43,809 nt of DNA from Planctomycetota bacterium (GCA_003696725.1 RFGI01000071.1:1-43809), one strand, 5' to 3'. Numbered from the stretch's first letter, positions 1-9,110 are shown. The notes: generated from the sequence alone by a model not told the origin. Numbers and translations: made by a program.

Positions 1-127
1 CGCAAGGGGGTGTACGGGAAAAACGCCCGGCGGTTTCACGCGGAGCGCCGGATGCTCTCGCAAGTCCGGGCGCGGCGGGCGGTTGCCGATCGTTCCCGAC
101 AACCCGGCCCCGGCGCGCCCGCCAGCC

Positions 128-514
128 TCAGCCCGAGCGCAGCCCGAACAGACGGGCGGCGAAGCCCAGCGTCGCGGCGAGCGTGGCTCGGGTCGAGTTC
201 GCCGATTCGATCTCGGCCAGCAGCGCCCGGCGGGCGGCGTCGGCGGCGTCGGCGTCGTAGCCGGCCAGCGCCGCCGTCTCGTCGAGCCGGTCGCGCACCT
301 GCGCCAGCGCCTCGCCCGTGATCGAACGCAGGCGCGAGCGCAGCTCGCCGTGGAGCATGAGGAGGCGCTCCTGCGTCGCGATGACGGCGTGGGCCGCGGC
401 GAGCTCGGCCAGGGCCGCCACGAGCAGCGCCCGCTCGTCGTCGGTCAGCGGCGACGGGGCCGGCGTGGTGAGCCGATCGGTCAGGCGGTCGATGGTGTCG
501 GTGTCGATGGGCAT
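128..514 (-). CDS. hypothetical protein (128 aa)
   Basis: ATG-started ORF just downstream of the 523..1272 ORF on the same strand; no recognisable domain. Confidence 0.5.
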   Translation of the reverse strand: MPIDTDTIDRLTDRLTTPAPSPLTDDERALLVAALAELAAAHAVIATQERLLMLHGELRSRLRSITGEALAQVRDRLDETAALAGYDADAADAARRALLAEIESANSTRATLAATLGFAARLFGLRSG

Positions 515-522
515 GGCTGGTC

Positions 523-1272
523 TCAGGGCGTGGGGTCAGCGGGCGCGGGCAGGAGGTCCGGGGCGAAGTCCGCGAGGATCGTTTCGAGAAGCCGGCGCGA
601 GTCGGGGTCGGCGACGCGGGCCAGCACGCGGTCGCGCCACACCTCGGCGAGGCGCGCCGACGCGGGGCCGGTGATCTCGCGCTCCAAGGCGCGAGCCCGT
701 GCCAGGGCGTCGGCCGAGGCCAGGGCGTCGGCGAAGAGCCGGGCGACGGCCGCGGCCCGGCGGTCCAGTTCCGCGAGCAGGCTCTCGCGGGCGGCGACGA
801 GGTCGCGCACGGGGGTCAGCGCGTCGAGCAGCCGGCTGCGCGTCCCGGCGCCGTCGCTCATCCGCCACGCCAGGGCGTAGTCGCCCAGCCAGGCGCGGGC
901 GGCTTCGGGCGTCATCGCGCCGGCCCGCACCTCGGCGGCCAGCGCGTCGGGCGCGGGCTCGGACGCCGGCTGCGCCAGGGCCGCGTCCAGCGCCCCGGTG
1001 TCGGCCCGGCCGTCGGGCGTGATGTAGCGTGAGACGATCCCGGCCTCGATGTCGGCCCGGCGCGCGGCGGCGTCGACGCGGGCCAGAGCGTCCACGGCGG
1101 CGCGAAGGGCGGCGAGGTCCTCGGCGTAGGCCGACCCCAGCCGGGCGATCGCGTCGGTTTGGGCCCGGGCGACGCGGTCCTTGATGTCGGGCGAAACGCA
1201 GCCCGCCGGGGTCACGATCGCCGCGGCGAGAGCCACGAACACGGTGAACCGGAGGATGAACAGACGGTGCAT
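523..1272 (-). CDS. putative lipoprotein, hypothetical
   Basis: N-terminus MHRLFILRFTVFVALAAAIVTPAGC: hydrophobic signal peptide with lipobox-like TPAGC; Ala-rich helical remainder. Confidence 0.6.
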   Translation of the reverse strand: MHRLFILRFTVFVALAAAIVTPAGCVSPDIKDRVARAQTDAIARLGSAYAEDLAALRAAVDALARVDAAARRADIEAGIVSRYITPDGRADTGALDAALAQPASEPAPDALAAEVRAGAMTPEAARAWLGDYALAWRMSDGAGTRSRLLDALTPVRDLVAARESLLAELDRRAAAVARLFADALASADALARARALEREITGPASARLAEVWRDRVLARVADPDSRRLLETILADFAPDLLPAPADPTP

Positions 1273-1334
1273 GGCGCGCTCCTGTCGCGTGTGGTCGCGG
1301 TCAGGATCGCGGGCCTCAACCCGGGTTCAAGCAC

Positions 1335-1365
1335 AAAACGCGCGCAGCGCCGGGCGCTGTGCGCG
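1335..1365 (-). terminator. putative intrinsic terminator downstream of the 1412..2071 gene
   Basis: Minus strand CGCGCACAGCGCCCGGCGCTGCGCGCGTTTT: GC hairpin (2-nt bulge) followed by TTTT. Confidence 0.5.
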
Positions 1366-1411
1366 AATGTGACCGGGCGCCCCGTCGGCGTGCGCGCGAG
1401 TCGGGCGTGTC

Positions 1412-2071
1412 TTACCGGCGCCGGCGGCGTCCGAGCGTCCCGACCAGGCCCACGGCGCCCAGCGCCACCCCCGAGGGCAGCGGCACGATCGACGCGCCGG
1501 GCGAGCCGGCCAGGTCCATCCCCAGCCCGTACACGCCGGACCCGGTCTCGGGGATCTCCTCGCCGAAGACGTCCGCGGTGGCGCCCCACAGCCCGAACGA
1601 CCGCGCCACCGGGTTCCAGCGGTTGGCGAGCCCGTTGTACGCGATGGGCTGGAAGAAGAAGGTCGCGTCGCCGGTTCTGCCGTCGGCCATATTCATGCGC
1701 AGCGTCAGGCTGCCGCCCATGATGTTGGTCGTCGGGTCGATGTTCATCTGACCGGCGACGAGCGAGAGCGACCCGGCCCGGGCGCCGACGGTGTTGGGGT
1801 TGAGATTCCGTTCGCGGAAGAGGTCCGCCTCGAAGCGGGTGAAGGTGAGGGTGTTGGCCGACTCGTCGTAGACGGTCTGCATCGTGCCGAAGTAGCGGAA
1901 CAGGATCGCGCCGGCGCCCTCGCTGTTGCGCGGGGCGTGCAGGACCGAGAACCCGAACCCGCTGCCCGTCCCCTGGAGGATGTTGTGGTCCAGCCGGACG
2001 GGGTCCGCCAGCGCAGCGGACGCGGCGGCGGTCAGGACGGTCGCTCCGATGAGTGCGTGGGTCGCTCGCAT
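1412..2071 (-). CDS. secreted protein with VPxP-type PEP-CTERM-like sorting tail
   Basis: Start MRATHALIGATVLTAAASAALA (signal peptide); C-terminus VPLPSGVALGAVGLVGTLGRRRRR (motif, TM, Arg cluster). Confidence 0.8.
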   Translation of the reverse strand: MRATHALIGATVLTAAASAALADPVRLDHNILQGTGSGFGFSVLHAPRNSEGAGAILFRYFGTMQTVYDESANTLTFTRFEADLFRERNLNPNTVGARAGSLSLVAGQMNIDPTTNIMGGSLTLRMNMADGRTGDATFFFQPIAYNGLANRWNPVARSFGLWGATADVFGEEIPETGSGVYGLGMDLAGSPGASIVPLPSGVALGAVGLVGTLGRRRRR

Positions 2072-2222
2072 GGCTTGCCTCTCTGTGCGTGTGTCGCGCC
2101 AGGCGCGGGGAGCGCCCGGACGCACAGGAAGCCTGCCCGACCGTGGCCGCCCGGCCAGGCGAAGGCGCGCCATCGCCGGCGCGCGGGGTCGGGCTGTGCG
2201 GACTGGTTTTCGGACAGGCCGG

Positions 2223-2999
2223 TTATCGGCGTCGGCGCAGAGCCGCGAGCCCGGCCAGGCCGAGGACGCCGACCGCCCCGGGCGCCGGGACGACGGCGGT
2301 GGGGATCAGGACCGGGGCGCCGTTGAGCACCGGGTTGACGCCGGGCTGGGTCGGTGGCGCGATGAGGTTCGCGTAGCCCGCGCCGATCGCCGCGGGCCCG
2401 GTGAACATCAGCAGCGTGACGGCCTGGCCGTTGTCGAGCTGCTGGGCGGGGTCGAGGGACCAGCGCCAGTCGTGCGAGGCGCCGAACGCGCCGAGGTCCT
2501 CGAGGTCGCCCGGGTCGCCCGCGCCCGGCGCGACGACGCCCGGCCCGGGGGTGAGGAGCCCCCGGCCGCGCACGATCGAGGCGTCCATCACGTCCGAGCC
2601 CGGGATGAAGGACAGCCCGCCGACCTCGAAGGTCAGCAGCGACTGGACGGTCGCGGCGCTCTGGGACACCAGGCGCAGCGAGTACGCGAAGACGAGGTCG
2701 CCCTCGGCGAGCGCGGGCCCGCCCTGGCCGACGCTCGTCGCCTGGGTGACGCGGTAGACACGGGTGGTGAGCGTGGTGGCGTCGAGGATCGCGCCGCCCG
2801 CGGAGCGCACGAACCCGGACTGGGTGAACGCGGCGCCGGCCGCGAAGGGTGTGGCGTTCATGTCCAGCGTGGCGACGAGGTTGGTGAAGGGGGCGAGGTC
2901 CGCGACCTGGTGCATGCCGGGGTCGAAGGCCGCCAGCGCCGGCGTCGCGACGATCGCCGCGCCGAGGACGGCCGCCCGGGTGAGTGTGTTGCGCGCCAC
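2223..2999 (-). CDS. secreted protein with VPxP-type PEP-CTERM-like sorting tail
   Basis: GTG start VARNTLTRAAVLGAAIVATPALA preceded by GAGGAGA; C-terminus VPAPGAVGVLGLAGLAALRRRR. The longer 373-aa track ORF lacks a signal peptide at its start. Confidence 0.78.
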   Translation of the reverse strand: MARNTLTRAAVLGAAIVATPALAAFDPGMHQVADLAPFTNLVATLDMNATPFAAGAAFTQSGFVRSAGGAILDATTLTTRVYRVTQATSVGQGGPALAEGDLVFAYSLRLVSQSAATVQSLLTFEVGGLSFIPGSDVMDASIVRGRGLLTPGPGVVAPGAGDPGDLEDLGAFGASHDWRWSLDPAQQLDNGQAVTLLMFTGPAAIGAGYANLIAPPTQPGVNPVLNGAPVLIPTAVVPAPGAVGVLGLAGLAALRRRR

Positions 3000-3130
3000 C
3001 GTGTCTTCTCCTCGTCCGTCCTGAATCCTGCGCGGCGCGCCGGCCCTTGCCGACCGGTCGCGCCGGGTCTGTCGTTCGTGATCGGCGCCGGCCCGGGCCC
3101 CCACCCGTGTGCGCGGCCGACGCCGGTGAC

Positions 3131-3871
3131 TCACCCTGCCGCCCGCCTCCGTCGCCGCGCCGCCAGCGCCGCCATCCCCACCAGGCCCGTCCCCGCGGCG
3201 CCGGGCAGCGGGACGACCGCGCCCAGGTCCGGCTGGCCCGGCTGGTTGACCAGCGCCAACATCTCGACGGTGGTCCCGCCGTGGTTGGTAATGAGGACCT
3301 GCGACCGGCCGATCTGCACGTTGCCCGAGGCACGGACGTACCAACCGAAGCGGTCGGTCTGGCCGACGCCCCCGAGGTTGTCGGTGTCGAAGTCGAAGAT
3401 GAAGACGTCGCTGAGCCCGAGCCCGCTGTTGTCCTGGAGCGAGACCACGGCCGACGGCTGGTTGCTCATGTCGGCGATCGTGCCGTGGGTGGCGGCGGCG
3501 AGGTCGCCGATGTCGATGTTGCCGCCGGCGGGCGCGCCGAACATGAACTGCTCGATCCCGCTGGGCCCGTGGCCGACGAACTCGTAGGCGATGACGACCG
3601 TGTCCAGCCCGACGCCGGGCGACGCGACGTTGCCGAACACCGTGGCGGTGAGCGTGCCGGTGTACGAAAGCGTCGAGAAATGGGCCGTGAGGCTGTTGGG
3701 CGTCGTCATGCCGCTGACGACGCCGGTGAGGTCGAGCCCGGTCAGGCCCGCCGTCACATCCGAGAGGGTGGCGACGCCGATGTCCGCCACCGGGATGGTC
3801 CCGGCAAACGCGGCCGAGCCCGTCAGAGCCGCGGCCGCGAACGCTCCCGCTCGAAACATACGCGAGTGCAT
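3131..3871 (-). CDS. secreted protein with VPxP-type PEP-CTERM-like sorting tail
   Basis: Start MHSRMFRAGAFAAAALTGSAAFA; C-terminus VPLPGAAGTGLVGMAALAARRRRRAAG. Confidence 0.8.
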   Translation of the reverse strand: MHSRMFRAGAFAAAALTGSAAFAGTIPVADIGVATLSDVTAGLTGLDLTGVVSGMTTPNSLTAHFSTLSYTGTLTATVFGNVASPGVGLDTVVIAYEFVGHGPSGIEQFMFGAPAGGNIDIGDLAAATHGTIADMSNQPSAVVSLQDNSGLGLSDVFIFDFDTDNLGGVGQTDRFGWYVRASGNVQIGRSQVLITNHGGTTVEMLALVNQPGQPDLGAVVPLPGAAGTGLVGMAALAARRRRRAAG

Positions 3872-4164
3872 CTCTGGTCTTTCTCCGCCCTTCGTCCTGT
3901 GAGCCGGAAACTCAGTGCTCACACGGACTTAGAAGGCTCTCCGAGCACGATTATGCCGCCCGGCCGGCGTCGAGGCAAGGGCCTTGGGCCGACATTTCGG
4001 AAAAACCCTCACACACGACCGGGCACGGCCCATAACCTCGAACCCGCCGATCCCCACGCCCACCGACGGCGATCGACGAACCCGCCGCAGGGCCCGCGCC
4101 CGACCGTCCGATGATCAGCGGCGGGCCGGCCCGCGTAGCACCCCTGAACGCCCGAGGAGCGACC

Positions 4165-5085
4165 ATGATGCCGAGATCATCCAACCCGGCGTCCGACGGC
4201 CTGTGGGTGATCCTCGGCGGCGGGGGCATGCTCGGGCGGGCGTGGTCCGAGAGCCTCCGTGCTGACCCGCCCCCCGGCGGGTGGCGGGCGCTGACGCGCG
4301 CCCAATGCGACATCACCAGCGAGGCCGACGCCGCCGCGGCGATCGCGCCGGGCGTGGGTGTGGTGGTCAACGCCGCCGCGTGGACGGACGTGGACGGCGC
4401 CGAGGCCGACGAGGCCGGGGCGCTGCGCGTCAACGCCGACGGGCCGGCGATCCTGGCCGAGCGCTGCCAGACCGTCGGGGCGCTGCTGGTCCATTACTCG
4501 ACCGATTACGTCTTCGACGGCGCCGCGGCCACCCCCTACCGCGTGGACCACCCGCGGGCGCCGATCAACGCCTACGGCCGATCCAAGGCCGCCGGCGAAG
4601 AGCGGATCGAATCCTCCGGCTGCGATCACCTGATCGTCCGCACGTCGTGGCTGTACGCGGCGCACGGCGGGAACTTCGTGAACACGATCGCCCGCGCGTG
4701 CCGGGCCAAGCCGTCGCTGCGCGTCGTCGCGGACCAGATCGGCCGGCCGACGTCGTGCGACTCGCTGGTCGCGGCGACGCGGCGGCTGATCGCGGCCGGG
4801 GCGCGCGGCGCGCAGCACGCCTGCGATGCGGGCGAGTGCTCGTGGTTCGACCTCGCCCGGGCGATCGCCCGCCGAGTCAACCCCGCGTGCCGGGTCGAGC
4901 CGTGCGCGACCGACGAGTTCCCCCGGCCGGCGCCCAGGCCCGCGTACAGCGTCCTGGACCTGTCCGCGACGGAGGCGTTGATCGGCCCGCTGACGCCCTG
5001 GCCCGACGCGCTGGCGCGCACGCTCGATCGCATGACGCAGGAAGACGCCGCCGAAGCCGCGGCGCCGGGGAGGCGGTCCGCATGA
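4165..5085 (+). CDS. rfbD: dTDP-4-dehydrorhamnose reductase
   Basis: WVILGGGGMLGRAW nucleotide-binding start, VVNAAAWTDVDGAE, STDYVFDG, YGRSKAAGE, typical of RmlD/RfbD; GAGGAG RBS upstream. Confidence 0.93.
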   Translation: MMPRSSNPASDGLWVILGGGGMLGRAWSESLRADPPPGGWRALTRAQCDITSEADAAAAIAPGVGVVVNAAAWTDVDGAEADEAGALRVNADGPAILAERCQTVGALLVHYSTDYVFDGAAATPYRVDHPRAPINAYGRSKAAGEERIESSGCDHLIVRTSWLYAAHGGNFVNTIARACRAKPSLRVVADQIGRPTSCDSLVAATRRLIAAGARGAQHACDAGECSWFDLARAIARRVNPACRVEPCATDEFPRPAPRPAYSVLDLSATEALIGPLTPWPDALARTLDRMTQEDAAEAAAPGRRSA

Positions 5086-6107
5086 GTCGCACGATTCTCG
5101 TCACCGGCGGCGCCGGGTTCATCGGGTCCAACTTCGTCCGCTTCGTCCGCGAGCAGCGTCCGGACTGGACGATCATGAACCTCGACGCGTTGACGTACTC
5201 GGGCAACCTCGAGAACCTCGCCGACCTGGACGGCGACGCACGCCACCGGTTCGTGCGCGGGGACATCCGCGACGCGGGCGCGGTCCGCCCGCTGATGGAC
5301 GGCGTGGACGCCGTCGTCCACTTCGCCGCCGAGAGCCACGTGGATCGATCGATCCACGACTCGGCGCCGTTCATCACGACCAACGTGCAGGGGACACAGG
5401 TCCTCCTGGACGCGGCGCGAGACGCCGGCGTGGGGCGGTTCGTGCACGTCTCGACGGACGAGGTGTACGGGAGCCTGCCGCTGGACCGGCCGGACCTGGC
5501 CTTCACCGAACAGACCCCCCTGGCGCCCAACAGCCCGTACGCGGCGAGCAAGGCGGCCAGCGACCTCCTGGTCCGGGCGGCGCACCACACCTTCGGGATG
5601 GACACCGTGATCACACGGTGCTCGAACAACTTCGGGCCCTTCCAGTTCCCCGAGAAGGTCATCCCACTGTTCGTCACGAACCTGATCCGGGGCGAGCCCG
5701 TGCCGCTGTACGGCGACGGGAAGAACGTCCGCGACTGGCTCCACGTCGAGGACCACTGCGAGGCGATCCTCGCCGTCCTGGAGCGCGGCCGGGCGGGCGA
5801 GGTGTACAACATCGGCGGGAACAACGAACGTTCGAACCTGGAGCTCACGCGCGAGATCCTGCGCCTGATGGGCGCCGGCGACGAGATGATCCGTCCGGTG
5901 GCCGACCGGCCCGGGCACGACCGGCGCTACGCGATCGACGCGTCGAAGATCCGCGACGAGCTGGGCTGGGCGCCCACGCGCAGCGCCTGGCCCGAGGCGC
6001 TCGAGGCGACCGTCGCCTGGTACCGCGAGCACGAGCCGTGGTGGAGGCGGGTCAGGAGCGGCGAATACCGCGAGTTCCACCTGAATCACGACGCGAGCCC
6101 GGCCTGA
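5082..6107 (+). CDS. rfbB: dTDP-glucose 4,6-dehydratase
   Basis: ILVTGGAGFIGSNFVRF, HFAAESHVDRSI, STDEVYGSL, SPYAASKAASD, TRCSNNFGPFQFPEKVIPLF; ATGA overlap with rfbD. Confidence 0.96.
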   Translation: MSRTILVTGGAGFIGSNFVRFVREQRPDWTIMNLDALTYSGNLENLADLDGDARHRFVRGDIRDAGAVRPLMDGVDAVVHFAAESHVDRSIHDSAPFITTNVQGTQVLLDAARDAGVGRFVHVSTDEVYGSLPLDRPDLAFTEQTPLAPNSPYAASKAASDLLVRAAHHTFGMDTVITRCSNNFGPFQFPEKVIPLFVTNLIRGEPVPLYGDGKNVRDWLHVEDHCEAILAVLERGRAGEVYNIGGNNERSNLELTREILRLMGAGDEMIRPVADRPGHDRRYAIDASKIRDELGWAPTRSAWPEALEATVAWYREHEPWWRRVRSGEYREFHLNHDASPA

Positions 6108-6202
6108 CGCCGGCCCGGCGCGCAACAACCGCCGAGGCAAGCCCCAGGCCCCGGCGGTTGGAAAAAAGGGAAACCGAGATTCGTGCGCCCTCGCGGCGCG
6201 GA

Positions 6203-6934
6203 TCAGCGCCGGCGTCGGCGGCTGGCGATCGCGCCGAGCCCCGCCAGGCCGTACATCGCCGCGCCCGGGAGCGGGACGGCCTTGCCGATGAACAGGAAGT
6301 CCTGCGTGTCCTTCGAGGACCCGCCCTCCTCGAACGAGAGCCAGCCCCGGCCGACGAAGTAGCCCTTGCCGGCCTGCGGGTGGCCGGCCAGGCGGTGCTC
6401 GTCCTGGAGGAACTTGAACGGGTTGCCCGTGCCGGGCTCCTCGAAGATGTCGAACTGGAAGTCGTTCTCGTCGCCCACGACGTTGACGGCGTTGAGCGTG
6501 CCGGCGTTGCTCTGGTCCGGCGGGTTGACGACCCAGCCGGTCCCCTGCGGGGCGACGTTCATGACGTACGAGAAGTTCAGGTCGTACTCGCCCGTGCCGG
6601 CGTGACTCAGGTCGTGGCCCGTTCCGGAGTCGCGCCCGCCGAACACGCGCCCGGCGATGGTGATCTGGAACTGCCCGCCCAGGGCGTTGGGCGGCGGGGC
6701 GAGTTCGGTGACGGTCAGGAACACGCCCTGCGCGGTGTTGAAGGAGAAGGTGGTCGTCGCGCCGTCGCCGAATAGATCATCGAGGCGCAGGCCGTACCCC
6801 GGTGGGTTCTGATTCCCGTCGGGATGGTCGAAGAGCCGGTAGGTCGCGACGACGGTCGAGGACCCGGCGTGCGCCATCGACGCCGCGCCAAGAGCCGCGA
6901 TGACCCCGCCCGCACACACACAACGACGGATCAT
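6203..6934 (-). CDS. secreted protein with VPxP-type PEP-CTERM-like sorting tail
   Basis: Start MIRRCVCAGGVIAALGAASMAHA; C-terminus VPLPGAAMYGLAGLGAIASRRRRR. Confidence 0.8.
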   Translation of the reverse strand: MIRRCVCAGGVIAALGAASMAHAGSSTVVATYRLFDHPDGNQNPPGYGLRLDDLFGDGATTTFSFNTAQGVFLTVTELAPPPNALGGQFQITIAGRVFGGRDSGTGHDLSHAGTGEYDLNFSYVMNVAPQGTGWVVNPPDQSNAGTLNAVNVVGDENDFQFDIFEEPGTGNPFKFLQDEHRLAGHPQAGKGYFVGRGWLSFEEGGSSKDTQDFLFIGKAVPLPGAAMYGLAGLGAIASRRRRR

Positions 6935-7102
6935 GATGAAGGTCCTCTCTCCCGCTCCGCCGAGCCGGGGCGCGACCGGGCCCGGAGCCCGTCGGCACAC
7001 AACGCCCGCGGCGGTCGGAGCGGCGCCATGGTACCGGCGGACGTGTCCCAACTCAAGGATATCCAGCGTGTTAGAGGGTTTTTGCGCGCTCGTGGGCGCG
7101 CG

Positions 7103-7135
7103 AAAAACGCGGACCCGGCGCACGCCGAGCCCGCG
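7103..7135 (-). terminator. putative intrinsic terminator downstream of the 7176..7841 gene
   Basis: Minus strand CGCGGGCTCGGC-GTGC-GCCGGGTCCGCG-TTTTT: 12-bp stem with two G-T wobbles, then T5. Confidence 0.6.
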
Positions 7136-7175
7136 TGGATTGGAGTCAGTCACGTGTCGCCCGGGCGGGCGCGTC

Positions 7176-7841
7176 TCAGGCGCGGCGCCGGCGAGTCACG
7201 CCGACGCAGGCCAGACCCGCCAGGCCCATCGCCGAGCCGATCGGCGTCGGGACGACGGCGAAGATGTCGACGTCCGCGTCGTCGTCGATGAACAGCGATT
7301 GGCCTTCGACCATCGCGACCTGCGTGGGACCGAACTTGAACTGGAGGAACGAGCCGCTCAGCGACGGCGCGCCGTCCCAGGCCGAGACGTCCACGCCCGC
7401 GAAGTCCGTCCCGCCGACGAGGTTCGAGAAGAACCCGGCGAAGGTCAGGCCGTCGATGGTGAAGGGCCCGGTCTGGCCGGCCGAGGCGTTGACCGAGCCG
7501 CTGCCGGCGACGATCGAGGCGTGGTACTGCGCGCCGCCGGTGTCCATGATCATGAATGTGCCGCCCGTGACGGTCCCGCCGACGATGCTGATCGAGCCGG
7601 TGAAATCACCGAGCTGGTTGGGGGCGATGTTCTGGTTGGCGCCGTCGATCAGCATGCCGGCGAGGCTGGAGTTGCCGTCGTCGACGAGCGTGATCGTGCC
7701 GGTGAACCCGGTCCCGAAGGGCCCGTCGGCCGTCGCCGTGAGGCTGTTGACGTCGAACTGGAGGACCTGGTTCGCCTCGGCGAGCCCCGCCGCACCGAGG
7801 CCCGCCAGGGCCGCCGCCGCGATGATGCAACACTTCTTCAT
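7176..7841 (-). CDS. secreted protein with VPTP-type sorting tail (paralog of the 8180..8821 product)
   Basis: Start MKKCCIIAAAALAGLGAAGLAEA; C-terminus VPTPIGSAMGLAGLACVGVTRRRRA; shares long blocks with the next gene. Confidence 0.82.
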   Translation of the reverse strand: MKKCCIIAAAALAGLGAAGLAEANQVLQFDVNSLTATADGPFGTGFTGTITLVDDGNSSLAGMLIDGANQNIAPNQLGDFTGSISIVGGTVTGGTFMIMDTGGAQYHASIVAGSGSVNASAGQTGPFTIDGLTFAGFFSNLVGGTDFAGVDVSAWDGAPSLSGSFLQFKFGPTQVAMVEGQSLFIDDDADVDIFAVVPTPIGSAMGLAGLACVGVTRRRRA

Positions 7842-8113
7842 CTCTGTCTCCCTTGTCTCTCGGTTGTGCGCCGGGCGCCCGCCCGACTGACTCTGTTTCA
7901 CGGGGCCGACCCGCGCCCCATGACCGCGGTGCACCGCGCACCTATGCGGCCCGATGGACGCCTGTCAGCCCAGCGACAAAGCCCTACACCGGGGACAGGG
8001 ACACGCCAGACGGTCGGCGTGGAATATGAAAAAAAAGGTGTTCCCGGACGCGATCGGACCCGCCCCGGGCGCCCCTCGACAAAGCCCGCAGAACGCCGGG
8101 GTTCACCCAGCGC

Positions 8114-8144
8114 AAAAAAACACCGGCCAGAGAAGAGCCGGTGT
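8114..8144 (-). terminator. intrinsic terminator downstream of the 8180..8821 gene
   Basis: Minus strand ACACCGGC-TCTTCTCTG-GCCGGTGT-TTTTTT: perfect stem plus T tract. Confidence 0.8.
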
Positions 8145-8179
8145 CGGGAAGGATCCGTTGGTGTCCGTGCGCCGGACGG

Positions 8180-8821
8180 TTATCGGCGGCGGCGGACGGC
8201 GCCGAGCCCGAGAAGACCCAGGCCCGCCAAGCCCGCCGCGGTGGGCGTGGGCACGATCACGAAGACGTCGATATCGGAGTCCGTGTCGACATTTGAGTCG
8301 GCGATGCCGTCGTTATTGGCGTCCTGACCGAACTTGAACTGGAGGAACGAGCCGTTGAGAGGCTCGGAGGCGTTCCACGGCGAAACGTCCACGCCCGCAA
8401 ACGTGTTGCTGTTGAACATGCCCTGGAACGTCAGGCCGTCGATGCGGAAGGGCCCGGTCTGACCGGCCGAGAGCGTGACCGACCCCGAGCCGCTGACGAT
8501 GTTGGCGCTGTACACGTTCCCGCCGGTGTCGGTGATGGACAACGAGCCACCGGTGACCGTGCCGGCGCTGAGCGTGATCGAGCCGGTGACAGCCAGGAGC
8601 TGCCCCGCCGCGATGCCCTGGTCGACGCCGTCGATCAAAATGGCGTTGAGCGTCGAGTTGGCGTCCTTCGACAGCGTGATCGTGCCGGTGAATCCGGTGC
8701 TGACCAGGCTGCTCGAGGTCGCAGTCAGGCTGTTCAGGTCGAACTGGAGCACCTGGGCGGCCTGGGCGGCCGACATGACGCTCGCCGCGGCCAACGCCGC
8801 TGTGATCTGGATTCCGCGCAT
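8180..8821 (-). CDS. secreted protein with VPTP-type sorting tail and Asp-rich pre-anchor segment
   Basis: Start MRGIQITAALAAASVMSAAQA; C-terminus VPTPTAAGLAGLGLLGLGAVRRRR; DANNDGIADSNVDTDSDID just before the tail. Confidence 0.83.
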   Translation of the reverse strand: MRGIQITAALAAASVMSAAQAAQVLQFDLNSLTATSSSLVSTGFTGTITLSKDANSTLNAILIDGVDQGIAAGQLLAVTGSITLSAGTVTGGSLSITDTGGNVYSANIVSGSGSVTLSAGQTGPFRIDGLTFQGMFNSNTFAGVDVSPWNASEPLNGSFLQFKFGQDANNDGIADSNVDTDSDIDVFVIVPTPTAAGLAGLGLLGLGAVRRRR

Positions 8822-9082
8822 GGCTGATCCTTCTCCCTCGCCTCCCGCGATCAGCGGTCGGCCCCTTGCCGCTCAGTGATCGCCCGCGATGCGCCTCACG
8901 CCGGCTGAGCGCCCGGCGTGCGGCCTCGTCTCTCCCGCGGACGGCCCGCTCAGCCTACCGACGTGTCCCCGACGGGTCAAGGCCCCGATTCAGGGAAATC
9001 GTTGACTGAACGTCACTTAGCCCTTGACCACCGTCTCCCTCGCTCCGCCGGCCCACCACAAGCCGGCTTTCCACAGGTCGCC

Positions 9083-9110
9083 ACCATAACACGTCCCGGA
9101 CCTCTGTCAA
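9083..9110 (-). promoter_or_regulatory. candidate sigma70-type promoter upstream of the 8180..8821 gene
   Basis: Minus strand TTGACA (9110-9105), 16-nt spacer, TATGGT (9088-9083) in a locally AT-richer intergenic region. Confidence 0.4.

Noticed and set aside
1926-3587. 553-aa plus-strand ORF spanning three minus-strand VPxP genes
   Set aside because: Antisense artefact; the minus-strand proteins have signal peptides and sorting tails.
3915-3948. GTGCTC...GAGCAC inverted repeat upstream of the 3131..3871 gene as an operator
   Set aside because: Only a 6-bp arm in high-GC sequence, with no second copy or promoter context.
7079-7107. TTTTTGCGCGC/GCGCGCGAAAAA inverted repeat as a bidirectional terminator
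   Set aside because: The T run precedes and the A run follows the hairpin on both strands; the adjacent hairpin at 7108-7135 followed by T5 on the minus strand is the better terminator.
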